Assembly: GCA_017590115.1 (NCBI GenBank) | Contig: JAGGNK010006559.1 | Coordinates: 8,979,784-9,043,783 of the forward strand | Source: Montifringilla adamsi | Taxonomy: Eukaryota > Chordata > Aves > Passeriformes > Passeridae | Reading direction: 5' to 3' | Length of the DNA: 64,000 nucleotides | Program-made: the position numbers and the translations under genes | The notes under the pieces: generated by a model | The model's database searches: none | What the model was told of the DNA's origin: nothing | What the model saw: only the letters and a program-made list of their open reading frames with translations | Shown: piece after piece, positions 36,648-48,772 of the stretch | Layout of the letters: every line of letters starts with the position of its first letter | How positions within the stretch are numbered: the first letter of the stretch is position 1

Positions 36648-38266
36648 TTTTCAAATATATAACTCAATACAATATTACAGTACATTGTATTTACACAAGG
36701 AAGAGGTTTTTTAGTAATTTTCTTTACTGTGTGCATACAGCTTTCTAGAACAAAACCAGAAGGACTGATGAAAACAAACAAAGGTCGAGGAAATGGGTTT
36801 TTTTTGTGTTTCTCCCTGTTTGTTCTCAGAGTTATTTAATTAGAAATCTCTGTAATTTTCTGGGTAGTTTTTGAGAAATTATTGTTTGTACTAAGAACTC
36901 CACAGTGTGTCATCAACTTACAAGGTAGCTTAAAATCCACATAAAATGGTAAATATGGAGTTGTAGTCTTCTGGATGGGAAATTTTGTGATGCCCATGTA
37001 GGTATAGAAAAGGTGTTGCTATCTATTTGCTATTTTTTATTCTCTCTTCTGATTTGTACAGGAGAATTTATCCTTTTTATTATTGTTTGAACAAAGTATT
37101 ATATTTATTTTGGAACTCCAATCTCCACTAAATTCAGGTCCATTTTACTGCCTCATGGTTTTATACTTGTCAGAACATGCTGATTTTTCTCCAGCTCAGA
37201 TAAATGTAGGAAATGAAGCATGGAAGTGGAGAAATTACAGTAAACAAGGCTACCCACCATTCACCCCACAGAAAGGAGAGCAGCTCCAAGGATGTGCAGT
37301 TGTTCTTCTGGGCCATTATAAAGTCTGAGACATTTAAAGAAGATATTTGTACATTGAATTTTTTGAAAGAAGACTACAGAGGTAGCTGGGAGTGTCTTTA
37401 ATGCAAGATTTAATTTTCAATGTTAAACATGCTATATGCTTCAAAGACTGTAAACACCTCACTCTTCTCCTTCCCTTCTCTTTTGCTGCTGATGAATCAC
37501 AGTAAAAGATTTTTCTATTTCTTTCTTATGTTAAGCAATGTAATACTATTATCTTCAGAGGTCATCTTTAGATCCTGCTGCACATAAGTATTATTTCCCC
37601 AAGGTGTTAACTCACTACAAGTAATTTCTATGCTGGTTCAGGAGTGCCAAAATGGAAGGACAATTATTGTTGGCTAATATACTGTATGATTTTGAAGTAG
37701 GTTTTCTTAGAATAAGACAACTTTTTTAATGGTTCTGACAACATTTATACTTCATCTTTCATGATTTATTACTAGATAATAAGGCATATATTCAAGTAAA
37801 ATAGTGGGTTTAGGTATTATTTCAGATTTTTTTTTGTTTTAGATAAAATGTAGATTAGTTCCTAAATTAGAGTCTGTTCCTGCAAATTTTTTGCTTGTAC
37901 CTAACTTGAAATGACTTGATCTGCCTGCAATTATTGAGAGGTACACTGTATTGTTTACAAAACTGTGTGAACAGAAGGTGCTCCACGGAGAATGATGCTC
38001 ACTCTAAAAGTACTTCTTTCTGAGAGAAGGATCCTTGTACTGAAATCCTAATGTATGAGTGATTGGAGGCTGGGGGATGGGAAATTATCATTAAGGCTCT
38101 GTAATTTTTGCAGCCCAGCATTATCAGTTAATTATGTGAAAGTGGCCTTCAGCTCCAACAGAAAAGAAAAATAATTTTAATCATCTACAACATACTTAAT
38201 TTGAGTTACATGTTAATAGACAATCATTGTTTCATAATTCAGTAGATTTGCTTCTAGTTGTATGAA

Positions 38267-38304
38267 ATATATATATATAAGCATATATATATATATATAT
38301 ATAT
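38267..38304. repeat. Compound (AT)n microsatellite
   Basis: Two alternating AT tracts, interrupted by AGC near 38,280-38,282, lie about 65 bases before the distal poly(A) candidate, inside the likely 3'UTR. Confidence 0.95.
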
Positions 38305-38369
38305 TACAGATTTTGTAATGGAACTGAAAGATATCGTCCATGACTTTTAGTCATACATGTAAGATTTTC

Positions 38370-38375
38370 AATAAA
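38370..38375 (+). terminator. Candidate distal poly(A) signal AATAAA
   Basis: The canonical hexamer is followed within 10 bases by ATTAAA and by a GT-rich patch (CATGTGTATAG) about 30 bases downstream, a reasonable cleavage context. Confidence 0.5.
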
Positions 38376-38390
38376 AATATTAAAAAATAG

Positions 38391-41300
38391 GAAAAAAAGA
38401 GAACCATGTGTATAGAGTTTAATGAGAACAAGATATGCTGCAGAATATAAGCAGGTATTAAATCAGAACAGGTCTGAGAGAACAGTTTTTTGATAATCTC
38501 CTTATTCTTTATGGGAAGATAATTCATGCATCTGGATTAAGATGTCAAAATTGCTGATTTTAGCACATAACATTCACAGGAGATTTAAATGTGGTTTAGA
38601 GTAAACAGCCCAATTTCCTTGGTTTTTTACCTTCTGCATCTGTAAAACCCCCCAAAACCTCCACTATTAGGAAACTATGATAGGGTGGTTTTTTTGGGGG
38701 GTTTTTTTTTTCTTTCTTTTTTTTTTTTTTTTTTTTTTTGATGTGCTTTCTACAAAAAGAAAAAAAAAAACAAAAACCAAACAAAAACAACAACAACAAA
38801 AAAACCAACAACCTTCATTCTGATACTATAATAGCTTTTGCACATGCATGTTTTCTGTTGCACAGTTCTAATTTAATTAAGTTTGCCGATACATTCTACA
38901 TGTTTATCTTCTGATTGTATTGTTGCAGTAAGAAAGGAAGGTGGAAATCCCATATGTTTGGTGACAGATATTACTATAGCATACACATAAGGGTGTGTGT
39001 AATATACATACTATATAATGCTCACCAAAATTTACCACATCTGTAGGTTTTTACAGTTTGTAATCTGATTCAAATTCTTTTGTTGAGTCTTATATATGTT
39101 GCATAGCTGGATGGCATAAAGTATATTCTACTGACTAAATAGTATAAAATGAAAAAATATTTTCTCTGTCCTGGAAAGGTAATGAAATTATTTGGGCAAA
39201 TTAATTAGAACAGGCCTTTAAAAAGACTTCCAATCTTACTTATTTATTTAACTTTCTGAAGAGCTTCAGTACTTAACTAGAGGGCCACAAATCCTAGGTA
39301 AAAAATAGGCCAAACATTGCAATCGCTCCCATCTTACAGTGGAATAACATACCTTTCCTTATTCCATATGCTAATGGAATACCCTTATTTTAAATTGAGA
39401 TTTCCAAGAATGTTAAAAAGTGCAGTTTTCAGAGTGCTACTAAAATACCCCTACATAAAATTAAGCTGTTTGAAGAAGACTTAAAGACTTCTTACTCTGT
39501 TTTGGCCAATGTGAAATCTACTGAATTTAACAGAGTCAAATGGACATTCTGACTAATATTCCTGATTCAAAAGAATAAACTTAGTGTACTTACTCTAGAT
39601 TATATTCCCACTAAGAAATAGCACAGGCCTTCCTAAACCTCCTAGTTCTGATGGCTGCTTAGTATAATCACTGTAGGACTCATGAACTTTGGTGTTACCA
39701 ACTGAATTTTCTTCTACTCTCAAAGAATTAAGGGAGAAATAAAAAAACAAACAAGTTCCTTTTTACTCTATTATTTGTTGTTTTGAAAGGGAGAGGGAGG
39801 ATTCATCACAATGTCCCCTTTCAGTTAAGGTCTTTTCTAAATTTTTTTTCCTGTTTACACTTCAGGTGTTAGCAATAATTAATAAAAAAAATTCCTACCT
39901 TTAAAAGTTTTGGATGAAAGCATGTTATGAAATATAAAATTGCAGCATTTAATTTTTATGGACAAATACTCTTGTATGATATGAAGAAAAGTCATAGTTT
40001 GTCATTCTGAAAAGGAAATAAATATAAATAAAACATACAATTATATCAGTTTTTAAGATCCTTAAAGAGTTGAAAAGTGAACACAATTACCTATATCAAA
40101 TCTAGTATTAAATTCTTGGTTGCAGTTCATCACGTGACTGATTTTAATTTTTTAAATATAGATTTTTTTTTTTTTTGTCTACTTTAGAATCTGTAGAGTA
40201 ATCTGTAGAATCTATAGAGTAACACTGAATTGAGGCATCATTGTCTTCACTTCATTAGTGATAGAAGGGGTCAAGTATATTTTTACAGGTCTGTGACTCT
40301 AAAACAGAATTGCTAAAGATAGAAATGTCACTTTATCTACTTGACAGAAATGGGAAAGTCTACAAGAGCTCTAAAATTTGCTTTCTTAACTATGCCATCC
40401 TTAAGTCTGACAGATCTACATCTAAATTTTTCAGATACATGCTAAGATATATTTTCACCCCAGAATGATTCCTTCCACACCAAAAATTATTCTTCAGTTC
40501 ATTTTTATTGCAGCTAAAAATGTATTTTATTGTTCACTGATTTTTTTAAATGCGTTTCTTCCTTAACTTTTGTTCTTTGAACTAGGGGAATCTCAGTATG
40601 CAATATAATCTATTTTCTACATGAAGGAAATGAAAAAAAAAAAAACAACTGCATAACATAGGCTGTGCTTTGTTACTATAATTTACCTTTTCTCAGAAAA
40701 GAAAGAAAAAAATGTTTCCCTATGGTACATAAAATCTGTGAAGCCTTAGCCCATACAATTGCCTACAGAAATACATTAGTTGAAAAAACTTGATTTTCCT
40801 CATTCTTATATGAAATGAGATTGTAATGGAATCTTTACATGAAGCCTTATATATCTGATCAAACACAATGAAAGTAGAAATCAACATAAGAATTTTGTGG
40901 AAATCAGAAGAAAATTTCATTTGAAGCCACAGTGGTGTGTTGCAAACACTCCTCATATGTGAATACATATTTTCTAAAATTATGTGTATGCTTAAATATT
41001 CCACTCCCAAACCATTTCTTTTAAAATACTTTTTATTAATCAGAGAATATCTGGAAAAATGTAATCTTACTCTCAAAAACTTTGTTTATCCCTATTAATG
41101 AATGAAGTAGAAAAATATAGTTTAGACTCGGGCAAAACTTTTGATAATGCCCACACAATGAAAGCAAAGTGATGTCATATTTTGACCCAAAATAGTTTAA
41201 AAGCTGTTAGAAGTGTTGCAAGGACTGTTATTTCTGTGATTTTTTTTTAAAAAGATGTTATCAGATCGAAATTCCTATTCCTAGAAATAAAATGAGTTTA

Positions 41301-43463
41301 AATGGAGTTTAATATTTGGATGATTAACTAAAGTCATAACCCTGCTGTGATGGATGCTGAACCCCTACTATGGAAAAAATCAAGGATATTACTTTCTTCT
41401 TCTATTCACCAGTATCCTGGTCAAAGTCACAATTTCAGTGTTCACCAAAGCAAAATCATGTTGAATCTAGAACACAGTAGGTAATTAGATGTTGGCTCTT
41501 CCCCACAAAGGCTAAGATACATTTATTCTATTTATTCTATCATTCTATTCACATATTTTTTTCTGATTATGTCTTGACTGCCTAGGTCATTCTACCTGAG
41601 ACCTGTGAAATTGTTGTCGTTTGAGGGTTTTGTCTGGGGTGAGGTTTGTTTTTTTGTTTATGTTTTTGTTAATGTTAAAATTGGTATTCTTGGTGAAATG
41701 CTTATGATTGAATGAGCTGACCTTTTTCATTGAGTTTTTTGGGTTTGTTTTTCTTTGGTCAAAACCATACTTGCCATGTATATCCTGACTTTTCTTCTAT
41801 TGTGACTCAAAACCCACCTTTTTCCATACTGTTAATAGCAAAAAGAAGGTCCTGAGGTGTTCTCTCTCTTTGATGTCAAGAAGCTATGAAGAAAAAGATA
41901 AACAGAGGATCAACAGACTGCAATGAAACTAATCTGTCATTTTCTTGAAACACAAACTCACAGATTCCGTAGTTAAGCTGCCATTAACACCATTCAAATA
42001 ATGACATGGACCTAATCTTAAAACCTTAAAATATTCTGGCACCGCTATCAGCAATTTTTACACATTTAATGAAATCATATTTTAGAATTGTCAAGGTTTG
42101 TTACCTGTAACTCAGTTTCATCATAGTTATTCATATTGTGATCTAGATGCACAGAAAAAGAAAGAAAAATTGCAAAGTAAAACAGCCCAAGTACGAAATA
42201 CCCCTATGTGCACTGACATTTAATGCAGTGTTTTAATTACTGCTGTGCCTTAGTATTCCTCATACACTGACAGCTTTTCCTCTCTTTGAGACTAACTACT
42301 AATAAATTAAGATAGTGTGATATCGAGCCAGATATTCAAGCCACATTAGACCATTTGAGTTTGACAAGAATATTGAGTCTGAATTTTAATGTTCTTCTAT
42401 TTCCTTAATGATCAGAATATCCTTTATTATTGCCATCAGACTGTTGAAATTTTATGGAGAAAGAAGTGTTTACTGATTCACTTACGAAATGCTAGACAAA
42501 ATCTGGGTCCTGTTGAGGTACCTGGCAGATCTCCCTATGGCTTTCAGGAGGTGTCAAGATTTATCCATTGTTAGGGGAGTCAGATAAATGATCACTTACA
42601 TCATCAGGATGGAAGATTGTTGCTTTGAGTTGGATACCTTTTCTTTTTACACAAACTCTTCTACTAACCTTCCCATTTTGGAAGACACAATCTCAGAATG
42701 GTAAGGCAAGTAGCTTAATAGGATGTTTTTAATGGCATAAGCTGCTTACTATCAGCATTGTGCACATAACCTTCATGCACTGAATAGTACCCCTGCTCAT
42801 AAAGATCATTTCTGTGCACATGCTAAATGCAGACAGTGGTAGGAAAGGTTTACATTTGATGATGTACCAATAGGAAAATACTGCCTGGAGAACAAAACCA
42901 AAGCAAAACACAAACAATAGTTTCTCATTAAAATAAATAGCACACAGAATTTTCAGGCTATCAAAATTAAGTTATCATATTTTCCTTAGACTGTGGGACC
43001 GTCTGTAGCCTTACTGACTTCAGTGACTGCAGGTACCATCCAAATTGACCGTAATCTTGTTTGGAAATATTTTGTTTTGCTGATACTTCAGATTTTGTTA
43101 AATCATAGAAAACTGCCGTAGCAAAAAGAAAAAAAAAGTGACAGAGAGGTTAAAAGTATCACGCTTTTTCTGGTGTTTGTAATGTTTCATAGATGATCTA
43201 ATGATGTGAAAAATAATGTTTTACCAGTTGCTACTGGAATACAATTTTCTTTCAGGTAATAATATTTCCATCCTGTGGAACACTGTTTTCCAACAGTCTG
43301 CAGTGCTTGGCCTGGCCTGGCCTCGCCTCATCTTCTTATTCAAATATTAAAAAAAAAAAAAAAGAGTTATTAAGGGGAGAGATTAAACACATAAGTGACA
43401 AGATTAATCAAAAATTTTCAATTGGTCAAGACATTAAGTTTTCCTGTTCTAGGTGTGAGGAAG
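38391..43463. other. Gene-poor flank, no exon seen
   Basis: This AT-rich sequence lies downstream of CDH7. It includes the T-run/A-run tract at 38,702-38,812, small tandem duplications (40,186-40,223 and 41,521-41,545), a short GGCCT-type repeat (about 43,308-43,327) and an A15-like run (43,348-43,363). Open frames here show no recognisable product or splice structure. Confidence 0.75.
38702..38812. repeat. Poly-T tract followed by A-rich tract (inverted low-complexity pair)
   Basis: A 38-base almost pure T run (38,702-38,739) is followed, after 15 bases, by an A run (38,756-38,770) and then a CAA-rich tail to 38,812. T run and A run could pair as a stem. It lies about 330 bp beyond the distal poly(A) candidate. 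Length is likely to be unreliable in sequencing. Confidence 0.9.
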
Positions 43464-43717
43464 TGTCATGGGTTGGCGCTGAGAGGCCTGAACTCTTCAC
43501 TGACAGGAACAAAGAAAAAGTTCCCCTGGGAGTTCTCTGCTTCTAAGCCCCTGTGTTCTCGGAGGTGTATCCATGTTTTCAGTGGCCACACTAGGTGCCA
43601 ATATTCAAATCTGACCACTGACCATTGGTTTGGCTACTTCTCAAAAGCTCACTGCATTATCAACCCAGGACAGGAACATATAAATAAAGCTCTCATAGGA
43701 CATACAACCTGTTGACA
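43464..43717 (+). mobile_element. Candidate short solo LTR (254 bp)
   Basis: The segment begins TGTCATGGGTTGG and ends CCTGTTGACA, so its ends are the 5-bp inverted pair TGTCA/TGACA with TG...CA termini, as in retroviral LTRs. An AATAAA signal lies 30 bases before the 3' end (43,683-43,688). Its base composition is less AT-rich than the flanks. No matching target-site duplication is visible, and the family was not identified. It could instead be unique sequence with fortuitous ends. Confidence 0.4.
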
Positions 43718-45109
43718 CTGCTATTGATTCTGTCTGATATTTGTTCATGTTTTTTCTCATTCCATTTCTAGTAGTTTGTGACTTGATTTGTCTTTCAGTG
43801 GAAGTTAGTATGTGATAACAAAATAAAACATTATGAAAAAATTATATTTAGTAGCAGCTGATCATGAAAAATAGGTTAATATATTATGTACGACATTTTA
43901 TTTTTTTTTTTACTGTAGCTTAGCACAGGTCAATATACTTTATTGGGACTCAGAGATTAATGTCGACCAACTTGCCTCATGCACAAACACCCCCACAAAG
44001 GCATTTTAATTCAAATAGCTACTATAAAATATGGAATTTTTTAAATATTCAGAAGCCGCTGCTTCTTGGAAATAGAGGTAACAAACAATCCATACTGCTT
44101 GTCTTTCTGGGAACAGGTAGATAAATGCAGAGAAGTCAAATTTAACACCTGTAGTGAATATGGATGAAAATCCAATTGAGTGCAACCTAAAGCAAGATAG
44201 AAACCCAGGAGGCATCTGTCAATGGCAATCGTTCTAATCAATCTAATTTAGCCAATTAGGGTCATCTGTATTAAGAGTTGTCTTACTTTAGTTTGGACTT
44301 TGTGTACTACAAAAACCACAACTTCAGAGACTGAAAAGATTTATGTTGTCTTCTGGTCAATTTTGCATTCATGAAGAGGTAAAGCAAATACAGAGCAAAG
44401 CTGTGGCTGACTGGCCACTGGAAGTCTGGCCTCACCTACAATATAGATAAGACTGATGGTATGGGGAGGCCATGTTGAATGAAAGGGAAGATTTCCTCAA
44501 ACATCTTGTGCTTGATTTATTTGCCAGAACCAGACCTCAGGAGAGCCAAGATCCTTGTACCCCACAGTTTGTCAGTATCCCATTATGGGGGCTCTCCACC
44601 GAGCAGTCCACTGGAATGGAGGGCAGTTCAACTTGTTCAAGGACACACACCAACAGCATAACAGAGACCCTGTCCCAGGTCCCTGCAGTCGAGAGTGTTG
44701 CCCACTGCCAGTGACTGCCAGCACCCTTGAAGGACTCACATGAACAATTTACAGAACAATATTATTAGTATAATAGAAAATTCTGACAGGTTAAGGTCCA
44801 ATGGTTGATCGTGATAGTATTTGACTGCAAAAACTTATTCAAAGCAACATATGGATAAGCTCTAATCCCTAAAAATGTTAGCTAGAGATAATTATTCAGT
44901 GTGAATAGAGTATGATTCTTACCCAATAGACATCCCCATGGGGGAGAAGACATGTTCAGCTTGTCAGCTGATCCTGGCAGTTATGGAGTCTTCCCTAACT
45001 TCTCCCAGTTATTAACTTACATTTACAATATTTCTTGGTGTCTAGGTGAAGCTTTAGTGACTCTAGGCATGCATCATGCTCAGAGAGGGGTGCTCATACC
45101 CTGAAGACA

Positions 45110-45191
45110 GGTAGCTTTGGGATGGAATTGAGGATCAGTATTATATCTGAGGTAACCTTGGGATGGAAATGGGCATCAGTATTATATATGA
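45110..45191 (+). repeat. Tandem duplication of a 41-bp unit
   Basis: Two adjacent 41-base copies (45,110-45,150 and 45,151-45,191) share words such as TTGGGATGGAA and ATCAGTATTATAT and differ at about six positions. This indicates an old local duplication. No function is apparent. Confidence 0.85.
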
Positions 45192-46127
45192 CAAGGGTGA
45201 TTTCACCCTGGTTTCTGGTTCAATAGCAAGACATCTCTTTTTATCTCCCTTGGTAGGCATCTAATATGTGGCTTTTCAGCTAAAAAAAACATCACTGAGT
45301 TCCCTCTTCTGCAAGGATTTCAGCTGAGCTTGGTCACTCTTTCTCCACTCTGCTCCACTGTCAGCTTCATCCCTCCCTTCTCATGTATTGTGTGTGGGAA
45401 GTCAGGCATGTTGACCACATTCCATCCAAGGAAAAGTAACTGCATTTCCCCCCTATTCTTTCCATACTGTTATAACTTCCTGGTTTTCTGTAATTTTTGC
45501 CTCAGACTTTTCTCTACAGTGAATGACAATGTCTTGCTGCCTCACTCTTCATCCTTCCACTGCTCATCTCTTTCTCTAGCTGGTGTTTCCTAGAGAAGAG
45601 TTGTAATTTTGTGAATTTCCTATGTATAATGTTTCATACCACTGATCCCAGATGTTGATTAAGCCATAAAAACAGAACAGCAATACTGATTTTACTCATA
45701 CTACTAATAACAATGACACAGTCAAAAAGAGACATTGTTAGTCTTGGAAACAAAATATCAGATTATTATTAGTTATCTGCCCATCTTTGTCAGTGATCTG
45801 ATCTGTGGCACTGGTTGATCCATCTTTGTCACTTGTTGACAAAAAGACTTGAAGAGGAACAGAGCACTTTCAATATTTAGAGAATGAATATAATATGGCA
45901 ACATTCATGTAACTATTTGGATTTTTCTTAACAGTTTGTTTCATTCCTGGCATAAGTCTGGAGTAAACTATTCCCTAGCCAATGTCAGCAGCAATGCAAT
46001 TTCAATGCTGTATATAGGATGGCAAGGAAGCTTCAGAGAACAAGAAGCAGTCCTGAAAATTATTTGGCATTAAGATGCCATAAAAATGCAATGTGATAGT
46101 CGTACTAGTGGGATGGAATGCTGTAAG

Positions 46128-46156
46128 AAAAAAAAAAACAACAACAACAACAACAA

Positions 46157-46198
<42 letters not shown>

Positions 46199-46217
46199 AC
46201 AAAAAAAAAAAAGAAAA
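46128..46217 (+). repeat. Poly-A / (AAC)n tract, 90 bp
   Basis: An A run leads into seven AAC units, then a run of 39 A, CAC, and a further A run ending in AAG. Such tracts can mark the tail of a retroposon, but no body is recognisable upstream. The open frames here, encoding Lys/Asn on one strand and Phe/Val on the other, are artefacts of the repeat. Confidence 0.95.
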
Positions 46218-47880
46218 CCCACACATAATGGCTTCCAATATTTTAATTTCATACATATTATGATTCACGGAGTTCCAAAGAAAGAGACATTAATTTGCTT
46301 AGTCATTCTGTCACTGAAGAAAGCATTCTCTCAAATCTATGATGAAACATAGGCATACAAATATTTTGGAGGAGTAGTATACTTTGTTGAAGTAAAAGGA
46401 AGCTACATAGCCTTCTGTTGAGAATTCAAGGAGGTAAAGGCAAATACTTGATTGATGTTTTAATATGAAAGAAGACATATTTGCAAGTAACCAGAAAGGT
46501 TTTGAGAACGTATTTTTTCCTCAGCTAACTTATTTCAACAGCTGAAGCTTGTTAATACCCAATCCTAAAGTAAAACATCTATCTTTAAAACCTTATGGTT
46601 TAACTAATATGAGACTAAAAAATAAAAAACTTTATTGAAATAGAAACTGACCTGAGGAGGGATAATTAATTCATCCTGCTTGCCATTTAATCATAAGAAA
46701 ACCCAATGGCTCTGTAAATTTGAAAATCAGTCTTCTCTTTGGAAATCAGAAATTAAACAAATTAAAGGCTCCCTCACTAGCAAGTTTTATTGGCAAAGCA
46801 ATATGTGAGAAAAGCTAATGGCCTTGAACAGACTATCTCACCAAATTATATCTGTAGGATTAACCTACCATGTGCCGAGGAATCATTAGGTTAGGAAAGC
46901 AAAATCACTCTCTGTTAGAAAACCAAAGAAGAAGCAGTTCAGGTAAGCTCTTATCAACTTCAGTAGAAAAACAGGTTTTGGTCTACCACTTTATTTCTGT
47001 AATTTTCTGGTGAATGGAAATTATATAAACCAATTGATACAGAAGAAATTTACACATTATTAGATTTAAAGGTGACCATGTTGTCCAAAAATAATGTGTG
47101 AAATAATTCATCAAGATTCAGGCCAATAAATCTGGACTGCTTATGTTTTTTTCTGAGTGAATTAAAAAAGATGCCAATATTCTGACAACAAAATTATTTT
47201 CTGAACTAAATGGGATCTCACAGAACATGTGTTCTACTGTTTACTTTCAACATACTTAAGAAAAAAAAAAAAAAAGCAACAAAAACAATACCCAGAGAAG
47301 CATAAGACATGAGTTCAAAGTTCTCAAAGAGGATTTTTTTGTAACTATTGTAGTTGTTTTATTTGCCTTCTGGTAGCTCAGTTTTTGTCCAATATATTGG
47401 TAATTATTTGGTGGTATATTTGCTACTGGAGCAGCAGTGAACTGACCTAGAGAACAATATGGTATTCAGCCTCAGAATTTTAGAGGTATTTAGTCATATG
47501 ACCAATAACTGTGGGGCAGCTAAAGACCTCTTAAAGGCCATGATCAGAACTGAACCCTTATCTTCCAAATTCCTCAGAGACATCTGAGTACAGTGTGTTT
47601 TAGACAGTAGAATGCAACAAAAGTCTCTACCTTAGGAAATCTAGTTATAGGAGAAAAAAGTCCTTCATTTTGGGAAGTTTTCTTATTGTGTTGAAAGTGA
47701 TCTTACCAGTCTTTTATCTACAAATAACCAAAGCACTGCATCAACCTTTATCAGCACAATTCGCACTAAAACTCTGTAAGCTAAATTGTTTAAAAAGTTT
47801 CCTTAATTATTCTTGGGAATCTCTGGCATTTAAAAGGGAAGTATTTAAAATGTTCTAGTTATCTATACCTTCTTTCTCTA

Positions 47881-48772
47881 TGTATTGGGTTTGCTTGGCC
47901 AGGTTTTAGTAGCAGGGCACCTACAGGGCTAGCTTCTGTGAGAAGCTGATAGAAGGTTCCTCCAAGTCCATCAAAGCCAATGCCACCTGGCTCCAAGATG
48001 GATGTGCCACTGGCTAAGGTCAAGCCAATCAGAAACTGTGATGTCTCCTCTGCAATAACATATTTAGAGGGAAAAAAAGTTATTGTGCAGATATAGTTGT
48101 GGCCAGAGAGGAGCAAGGTGAAAATATGTGAGAGGAACAATGGTGTAGACACCAAAGATCATTGGAGAAGGAGGGAGAGGAACTGCACCAGGTGCTGAAG
48201 CTGATTCCCCTGCAGCCTGTGGTGAAGACCATAGTGAAGAACCTGTCTCCCTGCAGTCCATGGAATAGGAGATTTCCTGGTAGGACTTGTGACCTGTGAG
48301 GAATCCATGCTGGAGAAGGGTGTGCCTGAAGGACTGCACCCTGTGGAAAGGGACCTACTCTTGATCAGTTCATGAAGAACTGTAGCCTGTGAGAAGGATT
48401 TACACTGGAGAAGTTTATGGAGAAAGATTCCTCTCCCCAAGTAGCAACAGAAACAATGTGCGACCATAACCTCCATTACCTGTTTCCTTGCACTGCTGGG
48501 TGGGAAAAAGCAGAGCAGGGAAGGAGGGACGGGTGGGGAAAGGTGTTTTTAAGATTTGTTTTACTGGTTATTATCCTGCTCTGATTTTGCAGGCAATAAA
48601 TTCCATTAATATTCCCAAGCTGATTCTGCTTCATCCATGACTGTAACCAGTGAGAGAATCCCGGTCCTTAACTCATGAACCTTTTCCATTATTTTCTCTG
48701 TCCAGTTTTGGAGGTGAGTGGTAGAGCAGCTTTGGTGGGCACCTGGCATCCAGACAGCATTAAACCAATATG
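47881..48772 (+). mobile_element. Solo LTR of an avian endogenous retrovirus
   Basis: The sequence closely follows a widespread avian LTR pattern. It starts TGTATTGGGTTTGC then TTGGCCAGGTTTTAGTAGCA. It carries CCAAT (48,025-48,029) followed about 30 bases later by a TATA-like ATATTTAG (48,060-48,067). It then has four or so degenerate 45-55-base internal repeats built on words such as GAAGGACTGCACCC and CTGGAGAAG (about 48,225-48,425). Near the 3' part it has AATAAA (48,595-48,600) and ends GGTGGGCACCTGGCATCC then about AAACCAATAT, which is roughly inverted relative to the start. CCAAT, TATA and poly(A) elements in order show the + orientation. No gag, pol or env and no second LTR flank it, so this is a solo LTR left by recombination. 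Many substitutions indicate age. The family name is not known to me. Confidence 0.8.

Larger units (their letters stand above)
36259..38390 (+). other. CDH7: Probable 3'UTR of CDH7
   Basis: About 2.1 kb of non-coding sequence follows the stop codon. Candidate poly(A) signals are AATAAA at 36,642-36,647 and AATAAA at 38,370-38,375. The latter is followed by ATTAAA and a GT-containing stretch near 38,405, so it is the more likely distal end. A Pumilio-type element TGTAAATA lies 75 bases after the stop. A compound AT repeat lies just before the distal signal. The true end is not provable without transcripts. Confidence 0.6.
43718..47880. other. Gene-poor flank, no exon seen
   Basis: This is mostly unique sequence. 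It contains a less AT-rich block at 44,440-44,750, a diverged tandem duplication at 45,110-45,191, a CT-rich stretch at about 45,330-45,590, a large A-rich tract at 46,128-46,217 and an A-run near 47,261-47,276. I see no gene. Confidence 0.75.

Noticed and set aside
36333..38390. microRNA target sites in the 3'UTR
   Set aside because: Short seed matches cannot be judged from a single sequence, so none is listed.
46086..46352. Open frames of poly-Lys/Asn (+) and poly-Phe/Val (-)
   Set aside because: They are translations of the A-rich/(AAC) simple repeat.
47859..48476. Three overlapping minus-strand open frames (91-105 codons)
   Set aside because: They lie inside the solo LTR, antisense to its promoter-like signals, and are produced by its GC-richer repeats.
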